Positions 1 to 7,947 of a stretch of DNA of 64,000 nucleotides are shown piece by piece. The stretch is taken from assembly GCA_034423775.1 (NCBI GenBank), contig CP139918.1, positions 2,728,001-2,792,000 of the forward strand, written 5' to 3'. This DNA comes from Alphaproteobacteria bacterium US3C007 (GTDB lineage: Bacteria; Pseudomonadota; Alphaproteobacteria; Rhodobacterales; Rhodobacteraceae). The notes beneath the pieces are model-generated. The model did not search any database. It saw nothing but the letters and a program-made list of their open reading frames with translations, and was not told where the DNA came from. The position numbers were made by a program, and so were the translations under genes. Every line of letters starts with the position of its first letter. The first letter of the stretch is position 1.

Positions 1-198
1 GAGGGCAAAGAAGTCAAGAAATTGCCAATGTCTTTGGGTGAGGCGCTGAGCTATCTCGAGCAAAGCGAAGTGGTGCGCCGCGGCATGCCGGGCGAAATGT
101 ATCGTTTGTACCATGAATATAAATATGACGAATGGGCCCGCTTCATGTCCACGTCAACCGATTGGGACAATGAGATGTATATGGAGTGCTTGCCATAA
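1..198 (+). CDS. Type III glutamine synthetase-like protein (C-terminal 65 residues)
   Basis: The gene is cut by the left window edge; only the last 65 codons remain, open from base 1 to TAA at 196-198. The visible part ends in YMECLP, preceded by a helical region with YHEYKYDEW. That pattern fits the C-terminus of type III glutamine synthetases (GlnT) and the related gamma-glutamylmethylamide synthetases (GmaS). The three genes directly downstream are glutamate synthase-like subunits, and such clusters normally carry a GlnT or GmaS gene, which supports the call. The catalytic part lies outside the window, so ammonia-ligating and methylamine-ligating activity cannot be told apart here. Confidence 0.75.
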   Translation, partial: EGKEVKKLPMSLGEALSYLEQSEVVRRGMPGEMYRLYHEYKYDEWARFMSTSTDWDNEMYMECLP

Positions 199-274
199 GG
201 CATTTCCAAAATTGTAATGCGGCGGGCTAACCCCGCCAAACTTCTGACGCAACCCGATGGAGGTGGGATGTAAT

Positions 275-1210
275 ATGTGTGGTATCGCAGGATTAATTCA
301 TAAGGGCAAAAGCTCAAATGTGGGGGGGGAGATGACAGCAATGTTGCAGGCCCTCAAGCATCGCGGGCCGGATTCGACGGGCTACGCTGTCTATGGCGAG
401 CCAACCGAAGGCGATTATGTGCTTCGTTTGAAAGTGGCGGAAGCCGAAGATATGGCCAAAGGCCGTGGCATTCATCAGGTTTTGGCGGATCGCATCACGG
501 AGGTGGAAGCGATCATGCAAGAGCATGGCGTGACGGTGAAAACGAAAGAGCACGCAACCGAATATGCTCTGCGCTATCTGATTTCCCATGAGGGGGATAC
601 CACCGCACTGGCCGAGCATATTGAAGAAACCGATGGCGTTGAAATTTTATCGCTTGGAAATGGCCTAGAGCTGATCAAAGATTTGGGCGATGCGTCAGAT
701 GTGGCCGGGCTTTATGGTCTGAATGAATTTAACGGAACGCATGGCATTGGCCATACGCGAATGGCAACCGAGTCGGATGTGGATATTCGCTCCGCGCACC
801 CCTATTGGGCCTTTCCCTATAATGACGTGAGCGTTGTACATAACGGACAAATCACAAATTATTGGATTATGCGCCGCCAGATGGAGCGCAAAGGCCATCG
901 CTTTATGTCAAATTGTGACAGCGAACTTTTGGCTGTTTACACTGCGAACAATTTAGCAAATGGCGTAACGCTTGAGCAATCATTGCGCAATTCAATCGAA
1001 GAAATTGACGGCGTCTTTACCTATTTGGTCGCTACCAAAGATCAACTGGGCATGGCCAAAGATACGATGGCTGCAAAGCCATTGGTGCTTTACGAAAGCG
1101 ATGATTTGATCGCTATGGCATCAGAAGAAGTCGCTATTCGGGCCATTCTTCCCCAAGAAATTGACACTTACGATCCCTATGATGAGGAGGTACGCGTATG
1201 GCAAGCCTAA
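275..1210 (+). CDS. glxB: Class II glutamine amidotransferase subunit of a glutamate synthase-like enzyme (GlxB/MgsA type)
   Basis: The start at 275 is chosen because it gives Met-Cys-Gly-Ile with the catalytic N-terminal Cys2 of Ntn amidotransferases and sits 7 bases after a strong GGAGGTGGG. An upstream in-frame ATG at 257 would bury the nucleophile. Visible motifs are RGPDSTGY near residue 35, the GHTRMAT loop near residue 165, and HNGQITNY. In this family the subunit hydrolyses glutamine and passes ammonia to an FMN partner, encoded two genes downstream. The MgsA homologues do the same in N-methylglutamate synthase. A long segment between the N-terminal strand and GHTRMAT resembles the insertion seen in GlxB-like proteins. 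It overlaps the next gene by 13 bases. Confidence 0.85.
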   Translation: MCGIAGLIHKGKSSNVGGEMTAMLQALKHRGPDSTGYAVYGEPTEGDYVLRLKVAEAEDMAKGRGIHQVLADRITEVEAIMQEHGVTVKTKEHATEYALRYLISHEGDTTALAEHIEETDGVEILSLGNGLELIKDLGDASDVAGLYGLNEFNGTHGIGHTRMATESDVDIRSAHPYWAFPYNDVSVVHNGQITNYWIMRRQMERKGHRFMSNCDSELLAVYTANNLANGVTLEQSLRNSIEEIDGVFTYLVATKDQLGMAKDTMAAKPLVLYESDDLIAMASEEVAIRAILPQEIDTYDPYDEEVRVWQA

Positions 1211-2067
1211 GCGATACTGAACTAAAGCAAATGAGTCAGGAAGAGCGGGTGACCGCGCTTGGAATGCGCACCGAGGCACTGACGGGAAAATCGCTTTACA
1301 TTGAGTTTGATCCGGATGCGGAAGAGCGCTTCACATACCCTTGGGCGCCCGAAGTCGATTACAATAAGCGCACCGAACTTGATACAGATGAAATGACCAC
1401 CACCGAGGTGAATTCCAAAATTCGGGCCCTCATGGCCGAAGGCTATGGCACGATTGTGCTGAAAAATCCGCGCGGAAAGCATTCGCTGGGCGTGGGGATC
1501 CTAAGCCGGTTGAATTTAATTATTGAGGGCTCGTTGGGCTATTTTGGTGTTGGGTTGATCGATGGTCCGAATGTGCGCATCAACGGGCGCGTGGGCTGGT
1601 CTTGCGGCGAAAATATGATGGCTGGAACGATTGTCATTGAAAAAAACGCCGGTTCGACCTTTGGCGCTGCGATCCGCGGCGGGGATCTGGTCTGTCGGGG
1701 GTCGGTTGGCTCTCGGACAGGTATTGACCAAAAAGGCGGTACGATACTTGTCGGTGGTGACACGGGGGCTTTATCGGGCTTTATGATGCAACGCGGTCGG
1801 ATGGTTGTGTGTGGAAATGCGGGTAAAAACCTTGGCGATTCAATGTATGACGGCACCATTTTTGTGGGCGGTAAGATTCAATCGCTTGGAGTGGATGCAA
1901 TCGAGGCGGAATTGACTGACCTTGATCGCGACTGGCTCACCGCAAAGCTGACCCAATATGGCATGATGCCCGATAAGGGTGTTGACCATTTTACAAAGAT
2001 TGTCGCTGGGAAACAGCTTTGGAACTACGACAATCTTGAACCCAATGAAAAGAAAATAATTCTGTAA
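1198..2067 (+). CDS. glxC: GXGXG-domain subunit of a glutamate synthase-like enzyme (GlxC/MgsB type)
   Basis: The 289-residue protein carries the glycine-rich right-handed beta-helix of the GltB C-terminal domain. Repeated patterns such as GSLGYFGVGL, GRVGWSCGENM, GGDTGALSGFM and CGNAGKNLGDSMYDG run from about residue 110 to 240. In glutamate synthases this domain is structural and positions the amidotransferase against the FMN domain; here it is a separate subunit. The start ATG at 1198 has GATGAGGAGG just upstream and lies inside the end of glxB, so the two are probably translationally coupled. A charged N-terminal extension of about 70 residues makes it longer than the family members I remember (about 225-230 residues). 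GlxC versus MgsB cannot be settled from this sequence alone. Confidence 0.82.
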   Translation: MASLSDTELKQMSQEERVTALGMRTEALTGKSLYIEFDPDAEERFTYPWAPEVDYNKRTELDTDEMTTTEVNSKIRALMAEGYGTIVLKNPRGKHSLGVGILSRLNLIIEGSLGYFGVGLIDGPNVRINGRVGWSCGENMMAGTIVIEKNAGSTFGAAIRGGDLVCRGSVGSRTGIDQKGGTILVGGDTGALSGFMMQRGRMVVCGNAGKNLGDSMYDGTIFVGGKIQSLGVDAIEAELTDLDRDWLTAKLTQYGMMPDKGVDHFTKIVAGKQLWNYDNLEPNEKKIIL

Positions 2068-2089
2068 GTCTAAGGAAAGGATAATACCT

Positions 2090-3454
2090 ATGGCTGACGG
2101 TGATATGCCAAGAAAGAAAGCGCTGGATCGTGATGTAAACCGCATCGGTGACAGCTTTGTATTCCCACCCCGTGTGATGGATGACATCCATATCAAATCC
2201 GAGCTTGGACGCTATCGGATGCGCGGCTTCTCTTTGTTCAAGAAAATTCCACACTGGGATGATCTAACCTTCTTGCCGGGCACGTTGACGCGGTTCGTGA
2301 TCGAAGGGTATCGCGAAAAATGTGAAACCAAAACGGTGATTGGTCCCCGCGCAAAGCGTCCGCTTGAGCTGGATATTCCAATCTATATCACAGGGATGAG
2401 CTTTGGGGCGCTGAGCTATGAGGCGAAAACCGCGCTGGCGCGGGGCGCCACAATGGCGGGTACCGCAACTTGCTCGGGTGAAGGGGGGATGATCCCGGAT
2501 GAGCGCCGCTATAGCTCAAAATGGTTTTATCAGTGCATTCAATCGCGCTACGGGTTCAACCCAAACCACTTGGTCTTGGCGGATGGCTGCGAGTTTTTTA
2601 TCGGACAGGGCTGTAAAGTGGGCCTTGGTGGGCATTTGATGGGGCAAAAAGTGACCGATCAGGTGGCTGAAATGCGCTCATTGCCCGCAGGCATTGACCA
2701 ACGTTCACCCGCGCGCCACCCTGATTGGCTAGGCCCTGATGATCTGGCGCTTAAGATTCAAGAGATCCGCGAAGCCACAGATTGGCAAATTCCAATCCAG
2801 TTAAAACTGGGTGCGGCGCGGGTTTATGATGATGTTCGTATGGCGGTGAAATGCGATCCAGACTCGATTTACATCGATGGGATGGAAGGCGGCACAGGCG
2901 CCGGGCCGCATTTGGCGACCGAAGACACAGGGGTGCCCGGAATGGCCGCGATCCGTCAGGCGCGCAAAGCCATCGATGATCTTGGCAAACGCGGCGAAAT
3001 CAGCTTGATTTATGCAGGCGGCATCAGAAACGGTGCCGATGTTGCGAAAGCCATTGCGCTGGGCGCAGATGCGATCGCCATCGGGCATTCCGCGATGATG
3101 GCCTTGAATTGCAACAAGGATATCCCGGAAGCCAATTATCCCGAAGAAATCGGTGCAGAGCCCGGATATTGCTACCACTGCCATACCGGGCGCTGCCCTG
3201 TTGGCGTGGCGACGCAAGATCCCGCGCTGCGCACCCGTCTTGATCCGGATGAAGCTGCCGAGCGCGTGTATAACTTTTTGCACACGCTGACGATCGAAGC
3301 GCAGCTTTTTGCCCGCGCCTGCGGCAAAACCAATCTGCATAGCCTTGAGCCTGAGGATCTGGCCGCGTTGACGATGGAAGCCTCTGCCATGGCAGGCGTT
3401 CCTTTAGCTGGCACGAACCACACTGTGGGCGTCGAAGATTACCACCATCTCTAA
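2090..3454 (+). CDS. glxD: FMN-binding glutamate synthase domain protein (GlxD/MgsC type)
   Basis: The 454-residue protein matches the FMN/[3Fe-4S] synthase domain of GltB. It has MSFGALSYEAK near residue 105, GGTGAGPHLATEDTG near residue 265, the phosphate-binding AGGIRNGADVAKAIALGADA, and a cysteine cluster CNK...CYHCHTGRCPVG for the iron-sulfur cluster. It should reduce a 2-imino acid to glutamate or, in an N-methylglutamate synthase, form N-methylglutamate from methylamine-derived nitrogen. The start ATG at 2090 follows GGAAAGG. It is the last clearly recognisable enzyme subunit of the glx operon, and the next gene starts 12 bases on. No methylglutamate dehydrogenase genes follow, which leaves the substrate open. 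Confidence 0.85.
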   Translation: MADGDMPRKKALDRDVNRIGDSFVFPPRVMDDIHIKSELGRYRMRGFSLFKKIPHWDDLTFLPGTLTRFVIEGYREKCETKTVIGPRAKRPLELDIPIYITGMSFGALSYEAKTALARGATMAGTATCSGEGGMIPDERRYSSKWFYQCIQSRYGFNPNHLVLADGCEFFIGQGCKVGLGGHLMGQKVTDQVAEMRSLPAGIDQRSPARHPDWLGPDDLALKIQEIREATDWQIPIQLKLGAARVYDDVRMAVKCDPDSIYIDGMEGGTGAGPHLATEDTGVPGMAAIRQARKAIDDLGKRGEISLIYAGGIRNGADVAKAIALGADAIAIGHSAMMALNCNKDIPEANYPEEIGAEPGYCYHCHTGRCPVGVATQDPALRTRLDPDEAAERVYNFLHTLTIEAQLFARACGKTNLHSLEPEDLAALTMEASAMAGVPLAGTNHTVGVEDYHHL

Positions 3455-3466
3455 GGAGGAGTTACA

Positions 3467-3880
3467 ATGGCTGGAACACAATATCGCGGATCTGAAATCA
3501 AAGACGTCAATCAGTTTTTGAATGATGCTGATGGTTTGGAAAGCGAACGCGAAAAAGAAATTGGTCAGCATATTGGCTATCGGTATGATGTGAACTTGGT
3601 GCCCGATAAAAGCCGGATCACGCCCTATTTAGCCAAATATATGGAAATTATGGGCTGGGATGATCTGAACTGGCTGGAAGATATTCATATGGGCTATGAA
3701 GAGGGCGCGCCGGCGGTGTTTGACCGCAACAATAATGGCTGGGTGCGTATCCCCAGCAGTATTGATCTGCCGGATAATCAACAGGATCGGGATATGATTG
3801 CACGCGAATTGCTCTTGAAGTTTCAGATGTCTGATCGCCATCCTTTGGCCAATCTGCGCAAAGCCTATATGAAGTTTTAA
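3467..3880 (+). CDS. Hypothetical 137-residue protein in the glx operon
   Basis: Not recognised. The protein is acidic and aromatic-rich, with no signal peptide, membrane segment or cysteine cluster; features include YRYDVNLVPDKS near residue 45, a tryptophan-rich MGWDDLNWLEDIHMGY near residue 65, and a basic tail. The ATG at 3467 follows a perfect AAGGAGGAG, so expression is likely strong. It lies 12 bases after glxD and 4 bases before the amidase, so it should be in the same transcript. Its position suggests a small accessory subunit or assembly factor for the glutamate synthase-like complex, but this rests on context only. Confidence 0.75.
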   Translation: MAGTQYRGSEIKDVNQFLNDADGLESEREKEIGQHIGYRYDVNLVPDKSRITPYLAKYMEIMGWDDLNWLEDIHMGYEEGAPAVFDRNNNGWVRIPSSIDLPDNQQDRDMIARELLLKFQMSDRHPLANLRKAYMKF

Positions 3881-3884
3881 GGTC

Positions 3885-4742
3885 TTGCTGCGCCCGCTGA
3901 ATATTGCATGTCTGCAAACGCATCCCAAAGCCTCGATATCTGAGGCGATTGCGGAGGCGATGCCACTGGCAGAGGCAGCTGCAAAAGCGGGCGCAGAATT
4001 TATATTTTTGCCCGAATATTGCGGTGGATTGGCCAGCGAAGGCGCCGCGCTGCGGCCCCCCGTTGCACAAGAAAAAGACCACCCGATGCTGCGGGTGTTT
4101 CAAGCTTTTGCACAAAACTATCAGGTTTGGGTTATGTTGGGCTCGATCGCTGTAACCGCGCCTGATGCAAAAATACTAAACCGTGGCTACATCATTGACT
4201 CCGCAGGTAATGTTCAAAGCCATTATGATAAAATACATCTGTTCGACGTAGAAATTTCGGAACAAGAAGTATATCGGGAAAGCGCGCATGTCACGCCCGG
4301 CGCTGCGGTTCAAGTGACGCCCGCCTGTGGTATGCAGTTGGGCCATACGATCTGTTATGATCTGCGGTTTCCAAAACTGTTCCGCGATTTGGCGCAAGCA
4401 GGGGCAGAGGCGATTGCGGTGCCGGCCGCGTTTGTAAAGAAAACAGGGCAGGCGCATTGGCATGTTCTCAACCGCGCGCGGGCGATTGAAAATGGATGCT
4501 TTATCATCGCCCCGTGTGCGGTAGGGCCTATTCCGGGGGGGGGTGAAAGTTACGGTCACAGCTTGATTATAGACCCTTGGGGGCGGGTTTTGGCTGATGG
4601 CGGTGAAGATCAGGGCTTTATTCAAGCCACGATTGACCTCTCTCAGGCGCGGTGGGTGCGCTCAAAAATTCCAAGCTTAACGCATGACCGGGCGTATAGC
4701 CTGCAGTCGGCAGAAATGACAGAAAGATACCAGGATCTATGA
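3885..4742 (+). CDS. Nitrilase-superfamily amidase (Nit1, deaminated-glutathione-amidase-like)
   Basis: The 285-residue protein is a carbon-nitrogen hydrolase with the full Glu-Lys-Cys triad visible: LPEYCGG near residue 45 (Glu), YDKIHLFDVE near residue 110 (Lys) and CYDLRFPKLF near residue 152 (Cys). The later AHWHVLNRARAIENGCF and SYGHSLIIDPWG are typical of the Nit1/deaminated glutathione amidase branch, which removes the aberrant amide of deaminated glutathione; omega-amidases are close relatives. The start is TTG at 3885, four bases after the preceding stop; no better ATG exists before the conserved LNIACLQ strand. It overlaps the next gene by ATGA. Operon linkage to the glx genes hints that the true substrate may be a glutamine-derived amide. 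Confidence 0.85.
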   Translation: MLRPLNIACLQTHPKASISEAIAEAMPLAEAAAKAGAEFIFLPEYCGGLASEGAALRPPVAQEKDHPMLRVFQAFAQNYQVWVMLGSIAVTAPDAKILNRGYIIDSAGNVQSHYDKIHLFDVEISEQEVYRESAHVTPGAAVQVTPACGMQLGHTICYDLRFPKLFRDLAQAGAEAIAVPAAFVKKTGQAHWHVLNRARAIENGCFIIAPCAVGPIPGGGESYGHSLIIDPWGRVLADGGEDQGFIQATIDLSQARWVRSKIPSLTHDRAYSLQSAEMTERYQDL

Positions 4743-5323
4743 GTTCAGTTGCATCCCTTTTGGGCGATAGCTACGCCAACCACCCTTTGAAAGACCGGTT
4801 TTTAAAATGGCAATGCCATTGTCGGCAAATGATGATGCGTGATAATATGGGCCGCCCGGATGCCACAATCATGCCCGAAGTTTATTTGAAAGACGACGCG
4901 CAAGCGATGGGAACCATTATCACCATTATGAACAAACTGCCGGCCTATTCTGAAACACCCGAGATGCTGCATATGGCGCGTAAAACCAACGATCCTGCGC
5001 AGCGCCGCAACCAAGCGATCCAATATTTTTCCGCAACCTTTTACCAAAAGCACAAACAGTTTTCGGATATCTTAACCTCGACATTTCCGCCCCATTCCCC
5101 AGGGGCGGCCAAAATTAGGAGCGCGGAAACCTGTCGTCTGGTTTTTGCAGCCTATGCGCAAAGCTTTGAAATTCGGTGTAAAGTCTGGAAACTCACCCCC
5201 AAAAACCTTTTGAATCAATCGACAATCGCGCATAATCGCTTGTTCAACCCAGAGCTGCCGGGCAATACGATTGTTTTGGGCTTTGAACCGGATTGGTCAA
5301 GCTCGCAAGAATTGAAGGTTTGA
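4739..5323 (+). CDS. Conserved-looking hypothetical protein (194 residues)
   Basis: Not recognised. It starts in an ATGA overlap with the amidase stop and is therefore likely cotranslated with it. The soluble protein begins with a leucine-rich helix and a WQCHCRQMMMRD segment around residues 24-35, has a middle helix-rich part (ALMNKLP-like, RRNQAIQYF), and ends near FEPDWSSSQ. There is no signal peptide or membrane span. CHC and a later ETCRLVF could bind metal, but only three cysteines are well placed. Its codon use matches the neighbours. It is followed within 10 bases by a DUF1330 gene. Confidence 0.7.
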   Translation: MSSVASLLGDSYANHPLKDRFLKWQCHCRQMMMRDNMGRPDATIMPEVYLKDDAQAMGTIITIMNKLPAYSETPEMLHMARKTNDPAQRRNQAIQYFSATFYQKHKQFSDILTSTFPPHSPGAAKIRSAETCRLVFAAYAQSFEIRCKVWKLTPKNLLNQSTIAHNRLFNPELPGNTIVLGFEPDWSSSQELKV

Positions 5324-5331
5324 AAAAAGCT

Positions 5332-5625
5332 ATGGCCTACGGATATGTGATTGCGCAAATCAACATTCATGACCCAGAAGCCTACGCCACCTATGTGAAA
5401 ATGGTTCAACCCACTTTGGATCTTTTTGGTGGTCAGTTTTTGGTACGGGGCGGAAAAGCCCGCAGCTTTGAAGGCGCGCCGCCGGGCGATCGGCATGTTA
5501 TCATTCAATTCCCCAGCTATGACAAAGCGATGAATTGGTATGCCTCGGATGCCTATGCGCCAGCCAAGAGGCAAAGGCTCTCTGCCTCATCCAGCGTTCA
5601 AACCATCGTTGAAGGTGTTCTGTAA
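5332..5625 (+). CDS. DUF1330 family protein (dimeric alpha-beta barrel)
   Basis: The 97-residue protein starts MAYGYVIAQINIHDPEAY and contains GGQFLVRGGK near residue 45 and the HVIIQFPSYDKAMNWY strand-helix unit, all typical of DUF1330 proteins of the dimeric alpha-beta barrel fold. Family members have no agreed function. The ATG at 5332 is preferred over an upstream TTG at 5293 that would add 13 residues outside the family pattern and overlap the previous gene. It is the last gene of the left-hand operon and converges with the LysR gene. The C-terminus (QRLSASSSVQTIVEG) is close to the usual family end. Confidence 0.8.
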   Translation: MAYGYVIAQINIHDPEAYATYVKMVQPTLDLFGGQFLVRGGKARSFEGAPPGDRHVIIQFPSYDKAMNWYASDAYAPAKRQRLSASSSVQTIVEGVL

Positions 5626-5668
5626 GCCCCTTTATTGGAATCTGCACATCGGGTTTTACGCGGTTTTT

Positions 5669-6610
5669 TTAAAGCGTTGAGGCGTTTGGTTGCTGATATC
5701 TTTGCCGGCTCGCAGATACCTCCAAAAGCCAATTTTCAACCCGATCGCGCTCTGGAAAACTAGGGCCATCGCTTGCTTTCAGCAAATAATAGCCATGATC
5801 TGTTCTGGCCGAAATGTTACCCAATGGTCGGATAAGTTTGTTATCTTCAAGCAGATGATCTACCAAATGGGCCCATCCAAGCGCAATTCCCAATCCGTTT
5901 ACGGCAGCTTCAATCGCAAGAGGATAGGTGTTCAAGCTGACTGTTTCTTCAAATTCAGCCACTGCGTGATGCATCAAATCAAACCAAGCGCGCCAGGTCA
6001 TCCACTCGGTATGCATGGTGTGAATGCCGATTAAGGAGCTTTGCGACATTGCGGCCAATGTGGTGATGCCGGGGTTTTTCCGCAAAAATTCCGGCGAACA
6101 GACCGGGAATATTGTTTCGCCAAATAATAACTCTGCCGAATAGCCTGACCAATGCCCATTGCCCCGTAAAATTGTTAAATCGACATCTTCCGCCAGACAT
6201 TCATCATCGTCATCTGAGGACAGTAAGTTGATGTTAACTGGTTCGTAAAGCGCGTTGAAGCGCGGTAATTTGGGCATCAAATAAAGCCCCGCCACCGAGT
6301 TGGTTGCCGCGATTGTCACAGCATTGTTTAACGTGGCTTCCAGCAGGTTTTGTGAGAGGGCTCGCAACTGATCAAGCAAGGGTAAAATATCATCAAAAAA
6401 CCTTTGCCCACGCGGGGTTAGGTGAATCGAGCGGTGTCCGCGATTGAATAAATTTATTTTATAATGCAGCTCTAAAAGCCGAACTTTCCTGCTGATGGCC
6501 GTTTCGCTGATGTTCAGCGCTTTAGAAGCACCTGCAAAACTGTTGTTAACCGCCGCAGATTCAAATGCAAGTAGATAATCTAGGCGTGGTAATACATTGT
6601 TTTTATTCAT
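5669..6610 (-). CDS. LysR-family transcriptional regulator (GcvA-like), divergent from the TMAO genes
   Basis: The 313-residue protein has an N-terminal winged helix-turn-helix (residues about 8-65: ASKALNISETAISRKVRLLE, then LTPRGQRFF) followed by a LysR substrate-binding domain with SSLIGIHTMHTEW. This order is typical of GcvA-like LysR regulators. The ATG at 6610 is chosen over an upstream in-frame start at 6688 because family members begin just before the HTH. It is transcribed away from tmoX across a roughly 200-base gap holding two overlapping palindromes, so it is the natural candidate regulator of the tmoXWV-tdm genes. The effector is unknown; TMAO or a breakdown product would fit. 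Confidence 0.9.
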   Translation of the reverse strand: MNKNNVLPRLDYLLAFESAAVNNSFAGASKALNISETAISRKVRLLELHYKINLFNRGHRSIHLTPRGQRFFDDILPLLDQLRALSQNLLEATLNNAVTIAATNSVAGLYLMPKLPRFNALYEPVNINLLSSDDDDECLAEDVDLTILRGNGHWSGYSAELLFGETIFPVCSPEFLRKNPGITTLAAMSQSSLIGIHTMHTEWMTWRAWFDLMHHAVAEFEETVSLNTYPLAIEAAVNGLGIALGWAHLVDHLLEDNKLIRPLGNISARTDHGYYLLKASDGPSFPERDRVENWLLEVSASRQRYQQPNASTL

Positions 6611-6753
6611 TTGTTTTGACCAATCATAGTTTAATTTAGTGAAAACGAGAATGGCGTTAGCGTAACCTTGTCTGAGATATATTGCCACTAATTTTTAGAC
6701 CCTAAGCCCATAAAATCTATGTGCGGAAAACGTGACCAAATTTGCGAAGCTAT

Positions 6754-6772
6754 GGGCATGCCCGAATTCGGG
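6754..6772. promoter_or_regulatory. Overlapping perfect palindromes upstream of tmoX (candidate operator)
   Basis: GGGCATGCCC (6754-6763) and CCCGAATTCGGG (6761-6772) are both perfect inverted repeats and share three bases. They end 35 bases before the tmoX start codon, between it and the divergent LysR gene. Their position fits a regulator-binding site or a 5' UTR hairpin. They do not follow the usual T-N11-A LysR pattern exactly, so another regulator is possible. Confidence 0.5.
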
Positions 6773-6807
6773 TAGAGCCAACCAAAAAAATATATTAGGG
6801 GGAAAAA

Positions 6808-7752
6808 ATGAATAAATTTACTCGGAAGGTTGCAGCTGGAGCCATGTCGTTAGCGGTCGGTTTTTCAGCTGGCCAAGTATATGCGGCGGATTCAAGTAAG
6901 CCCATCGTTATACCCACTCACAATTGGTCTAGTCAGGTTGTGATGGCCTATGTAATCGGCGGTATTTTTGAAAGTATGGGGAATAACGTCGATTATGTTC
7001 CCGCCGATACGCAAGCTGTTTATGAAGCCATTCGTAATGGTGATGTGACGATTTCGCACGAGGTCTGGCAATCCACATTTGGAGCTTCTTTTTACAATGC
7101 AATGGCAAAAGGAGGTATAATCGACGCCGGGACTCACGCGGCCATGACGTTAGAGGAAATGGGAGTTCCACAATATGTAATCGATGATAATCTTTGCCCA
7201 GGTCTTCCAAATTGGGAGGCTTTGAAAGATTGTCATGAGGTTTTTGCAACTCCGGACTCTGGCGGAAAAGGCCGCTGGCTTGAGGGTCCGCAGAGTTGGC
7301 ATGGTAACCAAATGCCAGAACGTCTTGCAGGGCTTGGTTTGGACGACAAATATATGGTCAAATTCGCCGGATCTGCTGACGCAATCTGGGCAGAGCTATC
7401 ATCAGCAAAAAAAGAGGGAAGAGGCGTAATTACTTTTAATTGGACGCCTAATTTCACCGATGCTGATGGTTTTGTTTTTATTGAATTCCCGCCATATTTT
7501 GATGGATGTCGCGTAGGGGATGGAGGTGACGGTGCTTGTGGTTCTCCAAAAGGTTGGCTGAAGAAAGCGGCGAATTATAAGTTTCCTAAGACACATCCGG
7601 CTGCATATACGGCATTTACAAAAATCTCCTTCACATCAAACCAAATTGGTCAAATGGCCGCTTTAGTTGATATTGATAAGATGAGCCACCAAGATGCGGC
7701 TAAAGCATGGCTTGCCGCTAATGAAGAAGTTTGGAAGCCATTTACGCAATAG
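6808..7752 (+). CDS. tmoX: Periplasmic substrate-binding protein of a TMAO/betaine ABC transporter (TmoX-like)
   Basis: The 314-residue protein begins with a cleavable signal peptide (MNKFTRK, then a hydrophobic stretch ending AGQVYA at about residue 26) and continues as an OpuAC/ProX-type binding protein. Visible features are THNWSSQVVMAYVIG near residue 37 and WQSTFGASFY near residue 83, with several tryptophans of the kind that form the aromatic cage for quaternary amines. It should capture TMAO or a related betaine in the periplasm for the ATPase and permease downstream. The start has GGGGG six bases upstream. The choice of TMAO over glycine betaine rests on the adjacent demethylase gene. 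Its AT-rich codon use differs from tdm. Confidence 0.85.
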   Translation: MNKFTRKVAAGAMSLAVGFSAGQVYAADSSKPIVIPTHNWSSQVVMAYVIGGIFESMGNNVDYVPADTQAVYEAIRNGDVTISHEVWQSTFGASFYNAMAKGGIIDAGTHAAMTLEEMGVPQYVIDDNLCPGLPNWEALKDCHEVFATPDSGGKGRWLEGPQSWHGNQMPERLAGLGLDDKYMVKFAGSADAIWAELSSAKKEGRGVITFNWTPNFTDADGFVFIEFPPYFDGCRVGDGGDGACGSPKGWLKKAANYKFPKTHPAAYTAFTKISFTSNQIGQMAALVDIDKMSHQDAAKAWLAANEEVWKPFTQ

Positions 7753-7796
7753 TTTAGTTTGGCTTCGCGTTTCAACTAGCTTTAAAACAAAGAAGG

Positions 7797-7837
7797 TTGT
7801 GCGCTTTCAGCGGATTTGTCTGCAAGCGCACAATTTT
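7797..7837 (+). terminator. Strong stem-loop between tmoX and tmoW (partial terminator or RNA-processing site)
   Basis: TTGTGCGCTT (7797-7806) pairs perfectly with AAGCGCACAA (7824-7833), and TTTT follows. The 195-base gap between tmoX and tmoW is otherwise empty. A hairpin here would let the binding protein be made in excess over the membrane parts, by partial termination or by protecting the upstream mRNA 3' end. This is a common arrangement in ABC transporter operons. Confidence 0.7.
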
Positions 7838-7947
7838 CGAGTTGAAAAGAGCAAGTGTGGGTCAGTGCTGTCGCACAGTATATCTTGAATTTATGTGGTT
7901 GAATGCGGAAATTGGATCCTCTGCCGGCGACCTAACAGGAAATAAAA

